Shown here: in pieces, positions 24,586 through 36,312 of the stretch
Layout: the number at the start of each line of letters is the position of its first letter
How positions within the stretch are numbered: position 1 is the first letter of the stretch
Assembly (NCBI GenBank): GCA_035041965.1
Contig: JAPYMA010001050.1
Span: forward strand, 1 to 64,000
Origin: Anisakis pegreffii
Taxonomy: Eukaryota > Nematoda > Chromadorea > Rhabditida > Anisakidae
Length of the DNA stretch: 64,000 nt
Direction of reading: 5' to 3'
Made by a program: the position numbers and the translations under genes
Notes under the pieces: model-generated
What the model was told of the DNA's origin: nothing
Database searches by the model: none
Seen by the model: only the letters and a program-made list of their open reading frames with translations

Positions 24586-25811
24586 TCAGTCAGCAACTTG
24601 TGTATCAATCCACTTCAAATAAGCCTCGTTTCCATTTGTTATCTTAAAAGTAAATTTCATTTTGGTACATTCCAATATGACATCAAAACAATCATCGAAA
24701 CAAAAGTAATGCTCGTAATAATGTTTGTAAGGATTGCTCGTGGCAACAGCCATATTCTATTCATATTTCGAACGAACAATTAGCAGGCAAATTCATTGAT
24801 CAACAAACCGGAGTAGCGATAAACTCGGGTACATCATAAGGATGTAGTTCGATCACTTTACTTTTGAGTTTATCCAGCGCTGACGACTTTGTTTTGATAA
24901 TCAGTAATAATTCTGAATCTTCTTCTAATTTGCCTTCCCATTCGTAACTGAAAACATATCAGCTGGTGTGAATGTGCATGCATATTGCACGTGCGTGCAT
25001 GCATGGAACTGATCTGATATCAAACGCTGGATGCACAAAAATAATAGCTTTGAATTGCGAACGGCGCAATCAAGTCCATTAAACGATTGTCAATCGAAGC
25101 AAATGAGCAATCCACGTCAGATGTGCTATATTTAGAGGATTCAGTAAAGCGTTATTTTGATGCACTCACATCGAGGTCACTGACGGAAGTATGTTGACAC
25201 ATGCAGCCAATTTACCGTTGACCACATCTCTGAAAGCTTATTATTGAATAGGTATTCATATCTGTGAATTTAGCTGGAGGATGTTTTGCTTGCAATCTAA
25301 CATTTAGTTAATTCAACAGGCTCATCAGACAAATTCGTTACACCTCCAAACGCATGGAGTTTTGAAATTGATACTTACACAACTTCACGAATCACCAGTG
25401 AGATGGCACGTGGTAGTCCTAATAAATTCCACAAAATTTTCTTTGATTCATTCACTTATTATGGCTTGCAATAGTTTGAATACAGGCTGTATGCAAACAT
25501 CCATTCACAAATATCACCCCAATGCATCAAGAATGTCGAATGCAATTCTTGATTGCACGTAACAGGTTATTGTCAAATACAAATACTACAAAAATTGTTG
25601 TCTAAACATCCGATGCAAACCTTGCAATTTGCTTAGCAACAGTGACATTCGGAACAGTCACATAAACGATTGAATGTAAAGTTGACAGAACACTCTTGGC
25701 AGCCATGTTACTTGAAGCACTGGAAGTGGTCGTTGAAGGCGACAGCTGAGTGAATGAAATGAGAGCAATTAAAACCGAAACAAACAATACAGTTATAAAT
25801 TCACGTAACAT
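24586..25811 (-). CDS. CutA-family protein (CutA1, divalent-cation tolerance type)
   Basis: Four minus-strand exons (25,811-25,621; 25,229-25,170; 24,947-24,809; 24,642-24,586) encode 148 residues in phase. Residues 1-20 are a hydrophobic N-terminal segment (signal or anchor) followed by a Ser/Thr-rich linker. The CutA domain (about 47-148) shows IVYVTVPNVTVAKQIA, GKLAACVNILPSVTSIYEW, EGKLEEDSELLLIIKT, HPYDVPEFIATP and GNEAYLKWI in the order and spacing of human CUTA. CutA proteins form trimers. Bacterial members are linked to metal tolerance, while animal members are better known for interacting with acetylcholinesterase and BACE1; the biochemical role is not settled. A 35-bp run of alternating TGCA/CGTG words lies in the intron near 24,970-25,005. 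Confidence 0.92.
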
Positions 25812-25829
25812 TCGTTCTTATTAGCCTCG

Positions 25830-26410
25830 ACCCTCGCTTCGAAAGAGGTCTATCAATTTTTTCGGTCTGAAAAACAATGAAATTATTATACTTCGAACAT
25901 GTGGGGAAATGGAAACAGTTTTGGCAAAGTGTCTCGGCTCGACAAAACAATCACCGGTTCTGCTCGAAAAAATTCATCTGAAGTGTGATGAGTGAAAATC
26001 ACCAGAGAATTTTATCGCTTATAAATTTTGTTTTTGCCCGCAGTTGGAGTTTTATCGTCAAAATAGTTAGGCGTTATGGAAATTCTGTGATCAGAAATGC
26101 TGTTGAAAGTGTTGTAACAATATGCAATTTTCCACGATGCTTCATCATTAAAAGTTGTTATTTCGTTTAGGCAAATCACTATTTCATTTCTTCGACTCCG
26201 TTGTAATCAGTTTCTCATTATGTTTCATTTTTGTAGTAAATTTATTGCTCTTCTCTAACCGTGATATTTATTTTTGCCATGTTCATGCGTAATGTCAAAT
26301 TGTGTTTGTGAAGTTTCCTCGCAATGCATTCTTCCACTGTTAAAAAAATGAAAACAAGACTTCATTTTCCAGATCTTAATGTGCGAAGATTCTCGTCATA
26401 TTCATTTGAT
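25830..26410. other. Shared upstream region of divergent CutA and RNF26-like genes
   Basis: About 600 bases separate the divergent starts, so the promoters of both genes should lie here. No TATA box in a fitting position was noticed. Confidence 0.4.
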
Positions 26411-26418
26411 TAAACTTT

Positions 26419-27622
26419 ATGGATAAAGGCGATGAAAATGTTGGATTGTCATCACCGCTTCCCACAAGTAATGGTCACTTCAAATATGGTACATCAGCTG
26501 ATTATCACGAGTCATTCATAAAGGTTATTTTGAATACTTCATAATTTTCTCTTTCCATGTTTTCATCTGTGTGTCGATACCCATTTCACTGTATTCTGCT
26601 ATTGGATACTTAGTGTTAGCACTTTTAAAGATCATATAGTCTGTTGCGTTTTTCATTTATCGAAATGTGACACGGTTTGAAATTGTAGCTGTGGTCGCAG
26701 TTAGGCCGGGAATTTTCTAAGAATTCGAATCGACTGTTGTTCCAAAGCCTTTTTTGGATACTTCCAATGAAATGGTGAAAACAACTAAGAAACGAAGAAG
26801 TGACAACAGTAATAATTTCAGGAATTTATATCAGATTGTTTTGCTCCATTGATAAGCGTAATTGACGAATACGCAACAGCGTGTGACGAAGTGATATCAG
26901 CATTTGTTCGAGTTATATTACGATTATTGGATACAATCACGATGGTTCGCTCGCCTCTAGAAGTTATCACAAACGCAATTACTACGCTTCCATCCGTAAT
27001 TGCGTCGTTCATTGTCACAGGCTTATATGGCATTTTTTATTTGATAACGTTGCCGTTTCGTTTGATTTTTCATTTCATCTACTATCATCCTTTCGCGACA
27101 TTCGTTTTGGTTATGTTCACAATATTTTGTGCACTCATTTTTATGGTTATCGTTAAACGAATCTCAATAAGTCGTATTTACCGAGTGCTCTCGCAAACGA
27201 TTGCACCATACATGTACGCATTCGTACGTGCTCTGATTCCAATCTTTTTTCCGCAGTTGCATTCTGTGTATAATACTGTTCGTTTGATATTAACACCGTT
27301 CATTGTTGCGTTCAGTTTCATTATTTCAATGCCAAATCAGTTTGTTGATCTAATGCGAAATATATTCAATCCCACCTCACCTTCGTCGAATCGACGGCAC
27401 CGGACGCCATCTCCCGAAAGTGATGATTCTGATGAGGATCAGCAGCGTGCTGAACGACTGATGTGTTGTGTTTGCATGCTGAGAGATAAGTCGGTCTTGC
27501 TGCAACCTTGTAATCATATTTGTTTATGCTCACAGTGCTGTGAAGAACTGATGAGTGTATCAAATCCACATTGCCCACTGTGTCGTACTAAAGTACGATC
27601 TTCTGTTGATGTCTATATTTGA
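26419..27622 (+). CDS. RNF26-like multi-pass RING-finger E3 ubiquitin ligase
   Basis: Two exons (26,419-26,523; 26,822-27,622) give 301 residues. The first 40 residues are polar. Several hydrophobic segments follow between about 70 and 200, with strong membrane stretches around GLYGIFYLITLPFRLIFHFI and FVLVMFTIFCALIFMVIV. A Ser/Pro/Arg-rich linker, then an Asp/Glu-rich patch (PESDDSDEDQQR), precede the C-terminal RING. The RING begins MCCVCMLRDKSVLLQPCNHI, continues CLCSQCC and ends HCPLCRTKV, with all zinc-ligand Cys/His in place. The chain ends SSVDVYI. A C-terminal RING after a multi-pass region resembles vertebrate RNF26, an ER-membrane ligase that helps position endosomes. The RING is certain; orthology to RNF26 is inferred from architecture. 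Confidence 0.83.
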
Positions 27623-27629
27623 CTGCTTG

Positions 27630-27969
27630 GCTTTATTGTGCACTAAGATGAACATTCGAATTCTTGCCAATTGAAATTTGATTTAGGCCCATGCTTCAGA
27701 CTCGCGTCTGTAGCATAGCATATTCCCAATTTTAGCTGACAGAAGAATCGACATCTAAGGTATGTCTAACATTGGTCTTAGAATTACGCTGACCGAGGCA
27801 TGTGCTCTTTTGCTGGGACATTTGTTGATGTTATGTGATTTTGCAGATTATTTTGAGCTGGTAATTTTCGCGAGAATTTATACAACAAGTGTTCATCCTA
27901 ATTCACAGCAATACCAATTTTGTTTCGTGGATTTCCAGTCGCTTTCAACCCGCTGCATTTTGCTTTTTT
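27630..27969. other. 3' flank of the RNF26-like gene
   Basis: No coding exon recognised. It ends at the left target duplication of the MITE at 27,978. Confidence 0.4.
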
Positions 27970-27977
27970 CTGTACAT

Positions 27978-28317
27978 CAGTGATTCCCTACATTTTTTGC
28001 CTCATGGATCCCCTAGAAAGTTTTAAGATGCTCTCCGGCCTCCTATAACAAATTTCAAGATGCCCTCGGATTCTCCAAAGTATAATTCTGTGAGAACGTG
28101 AAACAAAACAGAACAGCGATATCTCAAAAAATGAAGGTGAGCAATAGAAGGCTAAGTTTACAACCCGAGGTGCCTCGCCTACTTTAATTGATAAAAAATG
28201 AAACCTCATCTCGACCTCCTCTCGCAGTTCTCATCGCACCCACTCTCCAACCCTCTTCTCACCCCACTCTTTCTCGAACCCCCTGGGAGTCTGGGGACCC
28301 TCGCTTGGGAAACCCTG
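27978..28317. mobile_element. Second hAT-type MITE with 8-bp target duplication
   Basis: A 340-bp element. The left end is CAGTGATTCCCTACATTTTT and the right end, read on the minus strand, is CAGGGTTTCCCAAGCGAGGG. These match at 9 of the first 11 positions, and both ends later carry ATCCCC/GTCCCC. The 8 bases CTGTACAT flank it on both sides (27,970-27,977 and 28,318-28,325). CAG-starting ends plus an 8-bp duplication fit the hAT superfamily. It has no coding capacity and differs in sequence from the MITE at 18,551. Confidence 0.85.
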
Positions 28318-28329
28318 CTGTACATCAAT

Positions 28330-29760
28330 GTATTTTTGTGAGAGTATATGGCAATGATTCATTTTGTTAAATGAGGATATACACATGTGAGTATATACAT
28401 ATGCAACTCTGGTTAGTTTCATACCTCTAATTGTAATTTTGATTCAAATTTTGCATCTATCTCATTCATATCGTGGAATTTTGGCTGTCAATTCATCATC
28501 ACTAAGGCAGTGATTGCTTCTTTTCAGTGGAATTGTTCATTTTCTGAACTGTTAAGAGTTGTTACAAGCTGTTTAGCAACAGCTGAAGCTGTTTTGATGT
28601 AACATCTGTTTAGTAACTGCAGTTTTCATGTTTTAATTGGCCTTAAAATGATCTGTCACTTGCTTTAAACGGTTCTCAAAATATATTAACTCTTCATTAG
28701 CATTGGCACTTAATTGCGTTGTACGCATTTGAACTGTACAAAACGTACGTTTTTAATTCTGACATTATCACTGATAAATTCAGTGCATCGCATCAACGGC
28801 TGCTTATCTGCTTTTGTCATTCCACTTTCTCTCACTATCAGGATGCTCGTCACAACATCTGAAAACTTCATTCTAATGGTCTGTATTTCATCGAATCTGC
28901 CTCGTCATTTCCAAAAAAATAAATGATCATTTCCAAAATCAGTGCAGTTTAGTTAAAATATCACTTGAAGGGTTTAAAAGTAAAGTTATGGTCTGAATGC
29001 AGAAGACGAATGAGGAACATTGGCTGAAGTTCTGATTATCTGATTACTAAGTGACGTTCGACAACAGCGATAAATTTGAAGACTCATCCTGAAGATAGAA
29101 GTTGTGAGATGCGTTCGAGAGATGAACATATACTGATCATTCGTGAATTTTCATTGTGAATGAATATCACATCGTGGAAATATCATTTCTGTATTATCAG
29201 TACTTTATGATGAACCATCAAGTTGTATACGGTGATGTGCTCTGCTGTAAGTGTTGTTGCATTTAATAGAACGTTCAACGCTTTTGGAAGACAACGTTTC
29301 GATTGAATTACATATCTTAAAAAAGTTTCATCTCAATTTCTTCAGTCACACTTGACAAATAATGCGTTGTGCGCTGAATGATGTGATAATTACAAATGTT
29401 ATTCATTGCGCTTTGTTGTGATATATTGTTCATTTGTATAAATCAACTAATTGTGAGTATGAGAATAATCGCCTATTATTGAATCGAACCCACACTCGGA
29501 TTGATCAATTCGATCGCAGATATCTGTCGTGTTCAGCTTGTTCAGATAGTGGAATTTTAAAATACCTTCAAAGAAGAGTGACATATTTTTGATTGCTGTG
29601 ATCAGTTTCATCGTGCAGTGACCAGTGGTCATTCTCAAACTGTAACAATAACAACAATAAATTTGTTGTGATTCTTTAAAGTTCAGTGATCACTGGCTTA
29701 CTGAGTGAATATTCGATGATTAATGGCCGAATGTGAACTGAGAAGTCGATTAAATTTTCA
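28330..29760. other. Intergenic stretch, no supported gene
   Basis: AT-rich DNA without a convincing exon chain. Around 28,560-28,620 a TTTAGCAACAGCTGAAGCTG-like word is imperfectly repeated. It should hold the promoter of the gene starting at 29,773. Confidence 0.4.
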
Positions 29761-29772
29761 AGTACATGATTG

Positions 29773-31960
29773 ATGATGGGCAACAAGGATATAATCGAAA
29801 ATGAGCAAAATGATATTGTGGCTCTGGCGAATTCATTGAAGTGGCTTAATTCGAGTGAAAATCGTCAGAATGGTTTGTTGGTTCCGACTGTAAATAGTTT
29901 TTCTTAGCATTGTTGCGATGGCGGTTCATTGAGTCACAAATTTTCTGTTGCATTTTGAAATTTCATATTTGAATTATTGTGTGACGAAAGGATAGAAGAG
30001 AACTGCTCCAGTGATGAATGGATTCTGAAAATCATTATGAGAATATTCTGTTTGCAGTTCTGCTGACATTGTTGCGTGTTATCAGCTCATACAAAGATCC
30101 GAAAGCAACGCGATTATCGATCTCGTCATTGTCAGGTGTGCACACGTGTTATATCCGTTTGTTCATTGCACATATTTTATGGATGAATAGAATGCGTTCA
30201 CTTCGACCATCACTGACTGAAATAATCCGGCTTTGAAGAATGAAGATTCATTTTGCACTTGTGACTCGCACGTACACGGCTCTTGTGTGCTTGCTTGTTC
30301 AGTTAACAAGCAGCTGGTCCACTGAACTCTAGAGTTTTGTCTGGGATATGCAGGAATCTGTTGAGGTAAAAAGTATGATGGTCAAAAGTCCGTGAGCATT
30401 GAACGTCCTAGGCGCGACATATTCGTCAAATTTGCCTCATTGGATGAAGGCTATATTTCTTGTAAAGTCATTCTACCGTGAGCAGCTTATGTTCTCTGCT
30501 GTAGTTGGCCAGTGGAATTCGGTTGCAAATTGAAACTTTATCAGCTTCCATTAAAGTGCATCCTCGCAAATTCTACGTCTAAGGCAGCGAAAACTTATGC
30601 ATTTTTTGACTTGCGATTAGTGTGGCCACTCGTTTTTGATTGGTTTAAATGGGTTGCTTGTTTTAAGTATTTTTATTTGTTTATCGCAATGGGGTGAATG
30701 CAATATATTGAATACATTGATAATTACCACCTCAGTGCTTCCTAAAAATCACCCATCTGTATCCACCGAATGATCATCTCTTCCCATGAATCTGGATAAG
30801 CTACCTTGCTGAGTAGTTATCGTTGAACTTGCAGTGTTTAAAGACAAAACTGACATCTTTAATTTGCAGCCCGTTTGAATTGCTCAGTTGTATTGTTACG
30901 ACAGTCAATAAGTAACTTGCTCGTGCTTCATCGTCGCATTTCTGATTCGAAAGTAAAATGCTTTCGCCTTATCGATAAACCGCCATTCATTCCATGAGTT
31001 AATTGTATTTCAGTGATAACTTCATCCCCTCCGCATCGATAGTTTTATCATTTTTTGTTTGTCGATGGTTCTCGGATTATCAGCTTTCCAGTGGAACATT
31101 TCCGGATTCTTTCATTCCTCTCCGTGAAGAACATGCGAAATTCTAGTTGAATAAATTTTTTTGTTTATATCTCCAAGGTGTCCATTATACCAAAAAAACT
31201 CAAGTTGAAATTTCTATTTTTTTCGGTTTATTTTCTTTCCTCCGAAAATATATTATGTGAAACAATTATCTACTGCTACAGAATAAACTGTTTCAGTTTG
31301 ATGTGGATGGATCATGTGAGTTATTGAAAAAACACGGAATCGATGCTGAATTATGTGATATAATTAATGAATATTTGAATTCAATCCGACAGTCGTCATC
31401 TTTATATAGTATCCAATCAGCAAAACCATCTCAGTATCCAAATCTCAATTCAGTTAGTGCGAGAACGGAAATCAATGTAATTTTTGACATCTTTCAAAAT
31501 TTGAAAATGTATAGATATAACGTTGCGATAAGTGTATTCCTTATCCATTATTGCACATCTGTTCTGGAAATATTTCATTAGCCTCACCTCACTGCATTGC
31601 TCTTATAACATATGATCGGCGAGGAGATTAGTATTGAGTATCGAAAGATGCTTTTATTTCCGTAAAATCTTCAAAATGCATTGCTCATCAAAACTGACTT
31701 CATCATATTTTCTGAAGAATTATTGCGTTCAACATACTGAAGATGACTTGAGGGATTCTAACCGTATCGCTTCCACCAAGTGTTCGTCAAGCGAAAATTT
31801 TCAGATTGCAACGATGGCTCTAAGAGATGCGAGAAGTGTTTTAGTGCGTGTCCGCTTTGTTATTGATGGTCTCGAGAAGATTGTTGTGCTGGATGAAGCC
31901 ACATTGAAACGCTCATGTCAGCAGCTTCAGAATGCCTTATCCGTTATGCTTAAGTTATGA
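29773..31960 (+). CDS. Helical protein of unknown function, four exons
   Basis: Exons 29,773-29,872, 30,870-30,952, 31,297-31,476 and 31,718-31,960 (or from 31,805) join in phase to 201 (or 172) residues ending in TGA. A polyadenylation signal AATAAA lies at 32,189. The N-terminus is MMGNKDIIENEQNDIVALAN; if the second ATG (29,776) is used it starts MGNK, a possible N-myristoylation site. The middle contains LLRQSISNLLVLHRRISDS and LLKKHGIDAELCDIINEYL. The C-terminus contains ALRDARSVLVRVRFVIDGLE and ends QNALSVMLKL. The sequence is mostly helix-forming, with coiled-coil character at both ends, like small subunits of cytoskeletal, kinetochore or lysosome-positioning complexes, but I recognise no family. 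The alternative acceptor at 31,805 (ATTTTCAG) is the stronger of the two. Conserved phase at every junction argues for a real gene. Confidence 0.7.
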
Positions 31961-32188
31961 ATACTGCTGCACACTAATTGCCATCTCGTGCACTTCAAAA
32001 GCATGACGTTCACTCAAATAACCTACTGTTCGTTTCTGTCATACATGCATACATCATTTCCAGAGCTGTCCAACTTTGGAATTTTGACGTTATCTAACCC
32101 ATATATAACATCGAACAAGTTTTGAGCGATGACATCGAAAAGGAATATTTTGCTGTAATATTGTGATGTTTCTCCATATTTTAATACT

Positions 32189-32194
32189 AATAAA
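32189..32194 (+). terminator. Polyadenylation signal after the unknown helical gene
   Basis: AATAAA about 230 bases after the stop codon at 31,960 on the same strand. Confidence 0.45.
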
Positions 32195-32556
32195 AGATTT
32201 ATTCATTGAGACAACAATAAAGACAACAAACATGGTAACGTTCGCAATGAATAAACATGTTTAAAATTCATTATAATGGGTTACTTGTTGGGTTTCATTA
32301 TCCTATTCTGGGAATCAAGCATGCAAACGAGACTTAAATGTGTTTTGGTATGCTTTCAGACTTACTGATTGATTACTCATAAAGCTGTTTTAATGATGGA
32401 ACAACAAAATTCATGGTAGAAGTTAAGTGCATAACTTGAACACTTACAAACTGTTTCCGTAAAAGTTTAGATTTTGAGTAGACTAGAAGTAAATTTGTTT
32501 TTTGAAACATAAATCAATGAATGAGAAAATTCAGGTGGGAGTGTTTCGTTCTGAAT

Positions 32557-34337
32557 TTAATGATATGAATTTATCGCGGAAGATGTGGTATCATCTGTTC
32601 GACTCGACTGCGATTCATTGGTGATCGATCTGCTTTGAGCATGTTGAACGGTTTTAGCTTCCTTTTTTCTGCTGTCCTGCTGAAAGATTTATTTACGCTC
32701 GGGACCATAATATTTGAATCGATCAAAAACTGCATATGGTCTTGTTGTTGAGAATAAACATGAGTGCATGTTTGCAAAAGATAACTCACTCTTTGCTGAC
32801 GAATGCAGTAACAGATCAGTGTCGTTAGACTAATGCAAGCCGTTATGAACATACCAACTGCTGATATCCTCCACATATCTGTGAATCAATTTCGTTTATG
32901 AGAAAAAAACTGGTGGAATTTCTCAGTAATATCAGTTAGATGAAATTTCTTTTCAACAATTTCTTTCATCAAATGAAGTCAGTCACACACATAAAACTTT
33001 GGTGCCGTTGACAATCTGCTTCATTCGAAAAAAAAATTCATTAGTCCGTCTTTCAGAACGATATCATTAGTGATAGTTTTCATTTTGGGTCTTTCAACCA
33101 TTGTTAGCTGGTGTTTATGTGATGTAAAATTATCTTCACAAAACTATTGCATCATGATATTACTTCATAACACCCGAATGATTATATTCAGCGTTACGTT
33201 CATGCGGAATTACCATTGCCAGATGTTGTTTTTTGATCACGAAGATTGTATTGAACATGTTTAGTTGTCTGCTCAGGTGCATCAGTCACAGTTTCATCGA
33301 TTGCAAACATTGTTTCGCGCACTGGTTGTTCGTTATGACGGCAATTAATTTGCATGGCTATTCGATTTTGCCAGAAATCCATCCTCTTCAGATAACCAGA
33401 ATCACACATTTCACCCTAGAAGCAAACGTTCTTGTGGCTCAGTTCTTCGTATTTCGATGTATTTCTTTCCTTTTCTTCCATCCATTCATCTTGATAATTT
33501 TATCGAAAATTTCAACCAAAAAAAGTTCCTTTCTTTCGTTTCCAAATGTTTGCTATGATCATTCCGAAAACAACTCACTCGCATATGGAAACGATCGTAA
33601 CCGTTCAATTTGAATACATTGATTGGGTTTTTCCAGCCAAAGAAGCATTCAAAATCGACAATAAGTTCACCTCGAAATACAAGGAATGGTACATGTCTTC
33701 CGTAGCACTTTTGTAATATCAAATTATGAAATCGCTTGAACTGCTCTACCTTCAATTCAAATGATTTATTCTGTTGATTTAGTCAGTTTATTTCATCTGA
33801 ATGCTAATTGCAAACGAATAATATTCAACTTCGTTCATGCACGTGTGTGAATTCAAATGATAGAATTGTACCAACGCAAATGATGGAATTCGTTGGTAAA
33901 CCCATGTGTGTGTATTTGGAAAAGCGATTGAACGCAAAAGAATGCTGACAACTGCGCGGTTAACGATGAAAGTTTATTTGAGTTACCCATTGAACTTTTG
34001 AATCCGATGCTTTAAATTGAACGACAAAGCAAATGAATGAGCACCTTTTTTCTTATTGAAGATGGTTGAATTGATGAGCACGAAGAGAGAATTTTGATTT
34101 TTGTAAACTTGTTAACAAACGTTGAGATAAATGTTAAATGCGTTGAATGGGATAAAATTAAAAGCAACCAAGTCACTGCGGACGGACCCTATCAGGAGGC
34201 ATCGGTCCTGTAATTAGGTACAGAACATTGTTCCGGGTAAAAGCATTACGCCATTCACGGTCGTAACCACCCATCCCACCACCCAATATCGCAAGTTCAA
34301 CAAAAATCAACCACGTTTTGCTCATCCTCGACGGCAT
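32557..34337 (-). CDS. Unrecognised single-pass type I membrane protein
   Basis: Five minus-strand exons (34,337-34,188; 33,770-33,579; 33,415-33,214; 32,878-32,790; 32,679-32,557) join with matching phase at all four junctions, giving 251 residues. Residues 1-24 form a signal peptide (MSKTWLIFVELAILGGGMG after a short start). The ectodomain (about 25-182) begins GYDREWRNAFTRNNVLYLI. It contains Cys residues in KCYGRHVPFLVFRGELI, FECFFGWKNP, MCDSGYLKRMDFW and MQINCRHNEQP. A single membrane segment follows (ISAVGMFITACISLTTLICY), then RQQR and a Ser/Thr/Gln-rich cytosolic tail of about 44 residues ending SSAINSYH. The layout is that of a small receptor or adhesion protein. No known domain is recognised; a nematode-specific family is possible. 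Confidence 0.75.
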
Positions 34338-34339
34338 AA

Positions 34340-34555
34340 ATAAGTTAAGCAAATGAATAAATGAAAATTTGTCACAGTTTCCTTGTTATTAACATGAATT
34401 CATCGGTTTTGGAAGCATTCATGTTAATATTGAGGGAGTATTCAGATTTTGACACTATTTTGCATCACATTCAGTGACGCGATAAATGCCTTTTCCTTTT
34501 GAAAGTTATATTCCTGACATTCTGTATATTCTGCGAAAATTATTTTCTCTGCCGC
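34340..34555. other. Upstream flank of the membrane-protein gene
   Basis: No coding sequence. It borders the repeat-rich block that starts near 34,560. Confidence 0.35.
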
Positions 34556-34559
34556 TGTT

Positions 34560-34960
34560 GAGTTTCCTGCACAGAACCACCGCATAGGTTTTGATATATC
34601 CTTGGCTTCTTCGTTCACAGAACCACATCAGTAATACGCGGTTCTCAGGAATCGAATGGTGCAAAAGAATTCATATTACCAGGCAAACCTGAGAGAACCG
34701 ACAGCTTGAATATGTGTTATACTATCATTATCACTATGGATCGATCTATAGTGAAACGATGAATATAAGCGAGCGCCACTGCGCTAGTTCAGATAACTTT
34801 AGAAAATTGCCTATATCTGTTCATGTAAACCAAATCGCCCCACAGAATACATGTTTTTCTGAATCTAGAGAATCTGTGGAATCGAACGGTGTTGAGAAAT
34901 CGCTATGTTAGCGTGGAAACCTGAGAGTACTGTTAGCTTGAAGATGGTTTAAAGAACTTA
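34560..34960. repeat. Dispersed ~150-bp repeat, left cluster
   Basis: At least two units with the shared words ACAGAACCACCGCAT or TCTGAATCTAGAGAATCTG, GGAATCGAAYGGTG, GAAATCGCTATGTTA and AAACCTGAGAG-ACYGWYAGCTTGAA. The same unit recurs in inverted orientation at 41,420-41,530, 42,910-43,020, 43,155-43,440 and 43,545-43,650, and partly at 36,245-36,312. It flanks each peptide gene. No coding capacity. Confidence 0.7.
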
Positions 34961-35488
34961 GCAAAATGGAGCTTGAAGAACTCAGCAAAATGGATTCCTT
35001 TCCTGACAATGAGAATTAAAACTTTATCAGAGACCATTTTCAGTTCACAAGTTTTTCAAGAGGTCATGCAACCGGCTGAAATCATTTGCGTCAGCGGCGT
35101 TGACGAGCAATAGATCTTCATTGAGGCTTGTAGTATCTCTCTGCTGTCTAACTTTGTGCGAGTATTTCCGTTAGGTTAACAATGGTGAAAGAAGGAAAAA
35201 CAGAATCACCACAATATGATAGCATTACATCGCGCACATTGTTAAATTCATATACATGTGAACCCAAAAAAAGTTGTCTCATTCAAATGTAATATTATTT
35301 CAATAAATGCATTATAAGATCAAAAGTTAAGCCATAATGAGTTGTTCCACCTTCAAATAATTCTAGAAAACCATTATGATATAACACCTCATTATCTGAT
35401 GATACAATGAAAGAAGAGATACAAACGAACTTGTGTTATTAATTTATCAAAAAAGTCATCTTTATAGAATATTAACCGTGGAAGCAAG

Positions 35489-35496
35489 TATAAAAG
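35489..35496 (+). promoter_or_regulatory. TATA box of peptide gene copy 1
   Basis: TATAAAAG 59 bases before the ATG at 35,548. The same box occurs in the two minus-strand copies. A GATA-like palindromic word TTATCTGATGATA lies about 150 bases upstream of the ATG, near 35,393, and is also kept in all copies; the copies are recent, so this is weak evidence of selection. Confidence 0.6.
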
Positions 35497-35547
35497 CACT
35501 CGCTGCGGACCTCCACTCATCACATCGTCCTCCTCACCTCGTTCAAC

Positions 35548-36153
35548 ATGCCATCCCCACGAAAGTCCTCTGCCGCCTTCGTCCTTCTGCTCGTTATCCT
35601 TGTAGCTTGTGAGTCGTTAATTCTTATTACTTCTAAATTTTCTCTTTAGGTTCAAAATTGATTGCACGGCTTGAATCTAGCACAACACAATACCATATGC
35701 AAAATCTTACAGGTCGTTTGGAGTAATAACGCACCAAATGCTGCTTATTCAGATTTCATATTTTCTATACCATACCAGTTATTGGGCTCTGAGGTGTACA
35801 CTCCACTGCGGTGTCTACATGTTCTTTTGTTCAGTATTAGCCACCATCCACAATAATGCAACTATTATAGGTGATACAATATTTTGCTGATGGCAGAATT
35901 TGCAATATTCCGTTTTGTCAATGTATCTTTTGAAGGCAGTGAGCCGATCAGTGCAGCTGGTGGTTGGGGCGGTTCGTCAGGAGCTGGTTGGAGCAGTTCT
36001 CCGGATGGAAGCTTCGGCGGATCATCAGGAAGTGGCTGGGTAGCGAAAGTCGCGAATAGTGGTGCTGGAAACAACAAGATGCGATTCACAGGCTACTTAT
36101 CTCCTCAGCAACCGATCGAATGCACTCAGCAGCCTTGTCAAGTCAATATGTAA
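35548..36153 (+). CDS. Small secreted Gly/Ser/Trp-rich peptide, copy 1
   Basis: Exon 1 (35,548-35,608) encodes a signal peptide (MPSPRKSSAAFVLLLVILVA) and ends at a GTGAGT donor. After a 327-bp intron, exon 2 (35,936-36,153; acceptor TTTTGAAG) completes a 92-residue precursor ending in TAA. The mature chain of about 70 residues starts near SEPISAAGGWGGSSGAGW. It has repeated GGSSGxGW units, a basic stretch (NNKMRFTGYL) and two Cys near the end (IECTQQPCQVNM) that could pair. TATA box, short 5' UTR and size resemble inducible effector-peptide genes such as the cecropin in this window. An antimicrobial, cuticle or neuropeptide role is possible but unproven; no family is recognised. A frame through the intron also stays open upstream of exon 2 but lacks a signal peptide. 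AATAAA lies at about 36,178. Confidence 0.75.
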
Positions 36154-36244
36154 TACTATGAATCAATGAGCCTATAAATAAATTTGTGCACTTCTGTTCA
36201 ATGAGTAGTTCACATCACCTAAATTATCATTATCTTTTTTTTAT

Positions 36245-36312
36245 GTTTGTCAGAATCTGGAGATTCCACTGGATCGAATGGTGCACGCAAAGTCACATGT
36301 TACTGAGCTAAC
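36245..36312. repeat. Partial ~150-bp repeat unit adjoining the telomere-like array
   Basis: CAGAATCTGGAGATTCCACT and GGATCGAATGGTGCACGC followed by GTTACTGAGCTAACCTGAGAG match the dispersed unit. The telomere-like array starts where the unit's CTGAGAG is reached. Confidence 0.55.

Noticed and set aside
35662..35935. Frames between the two exons of peptide gene copy 1, and matching frames in the other copies
   Set aside because: They lie in the intron. The spliced model explains the signal peptide and phase better.
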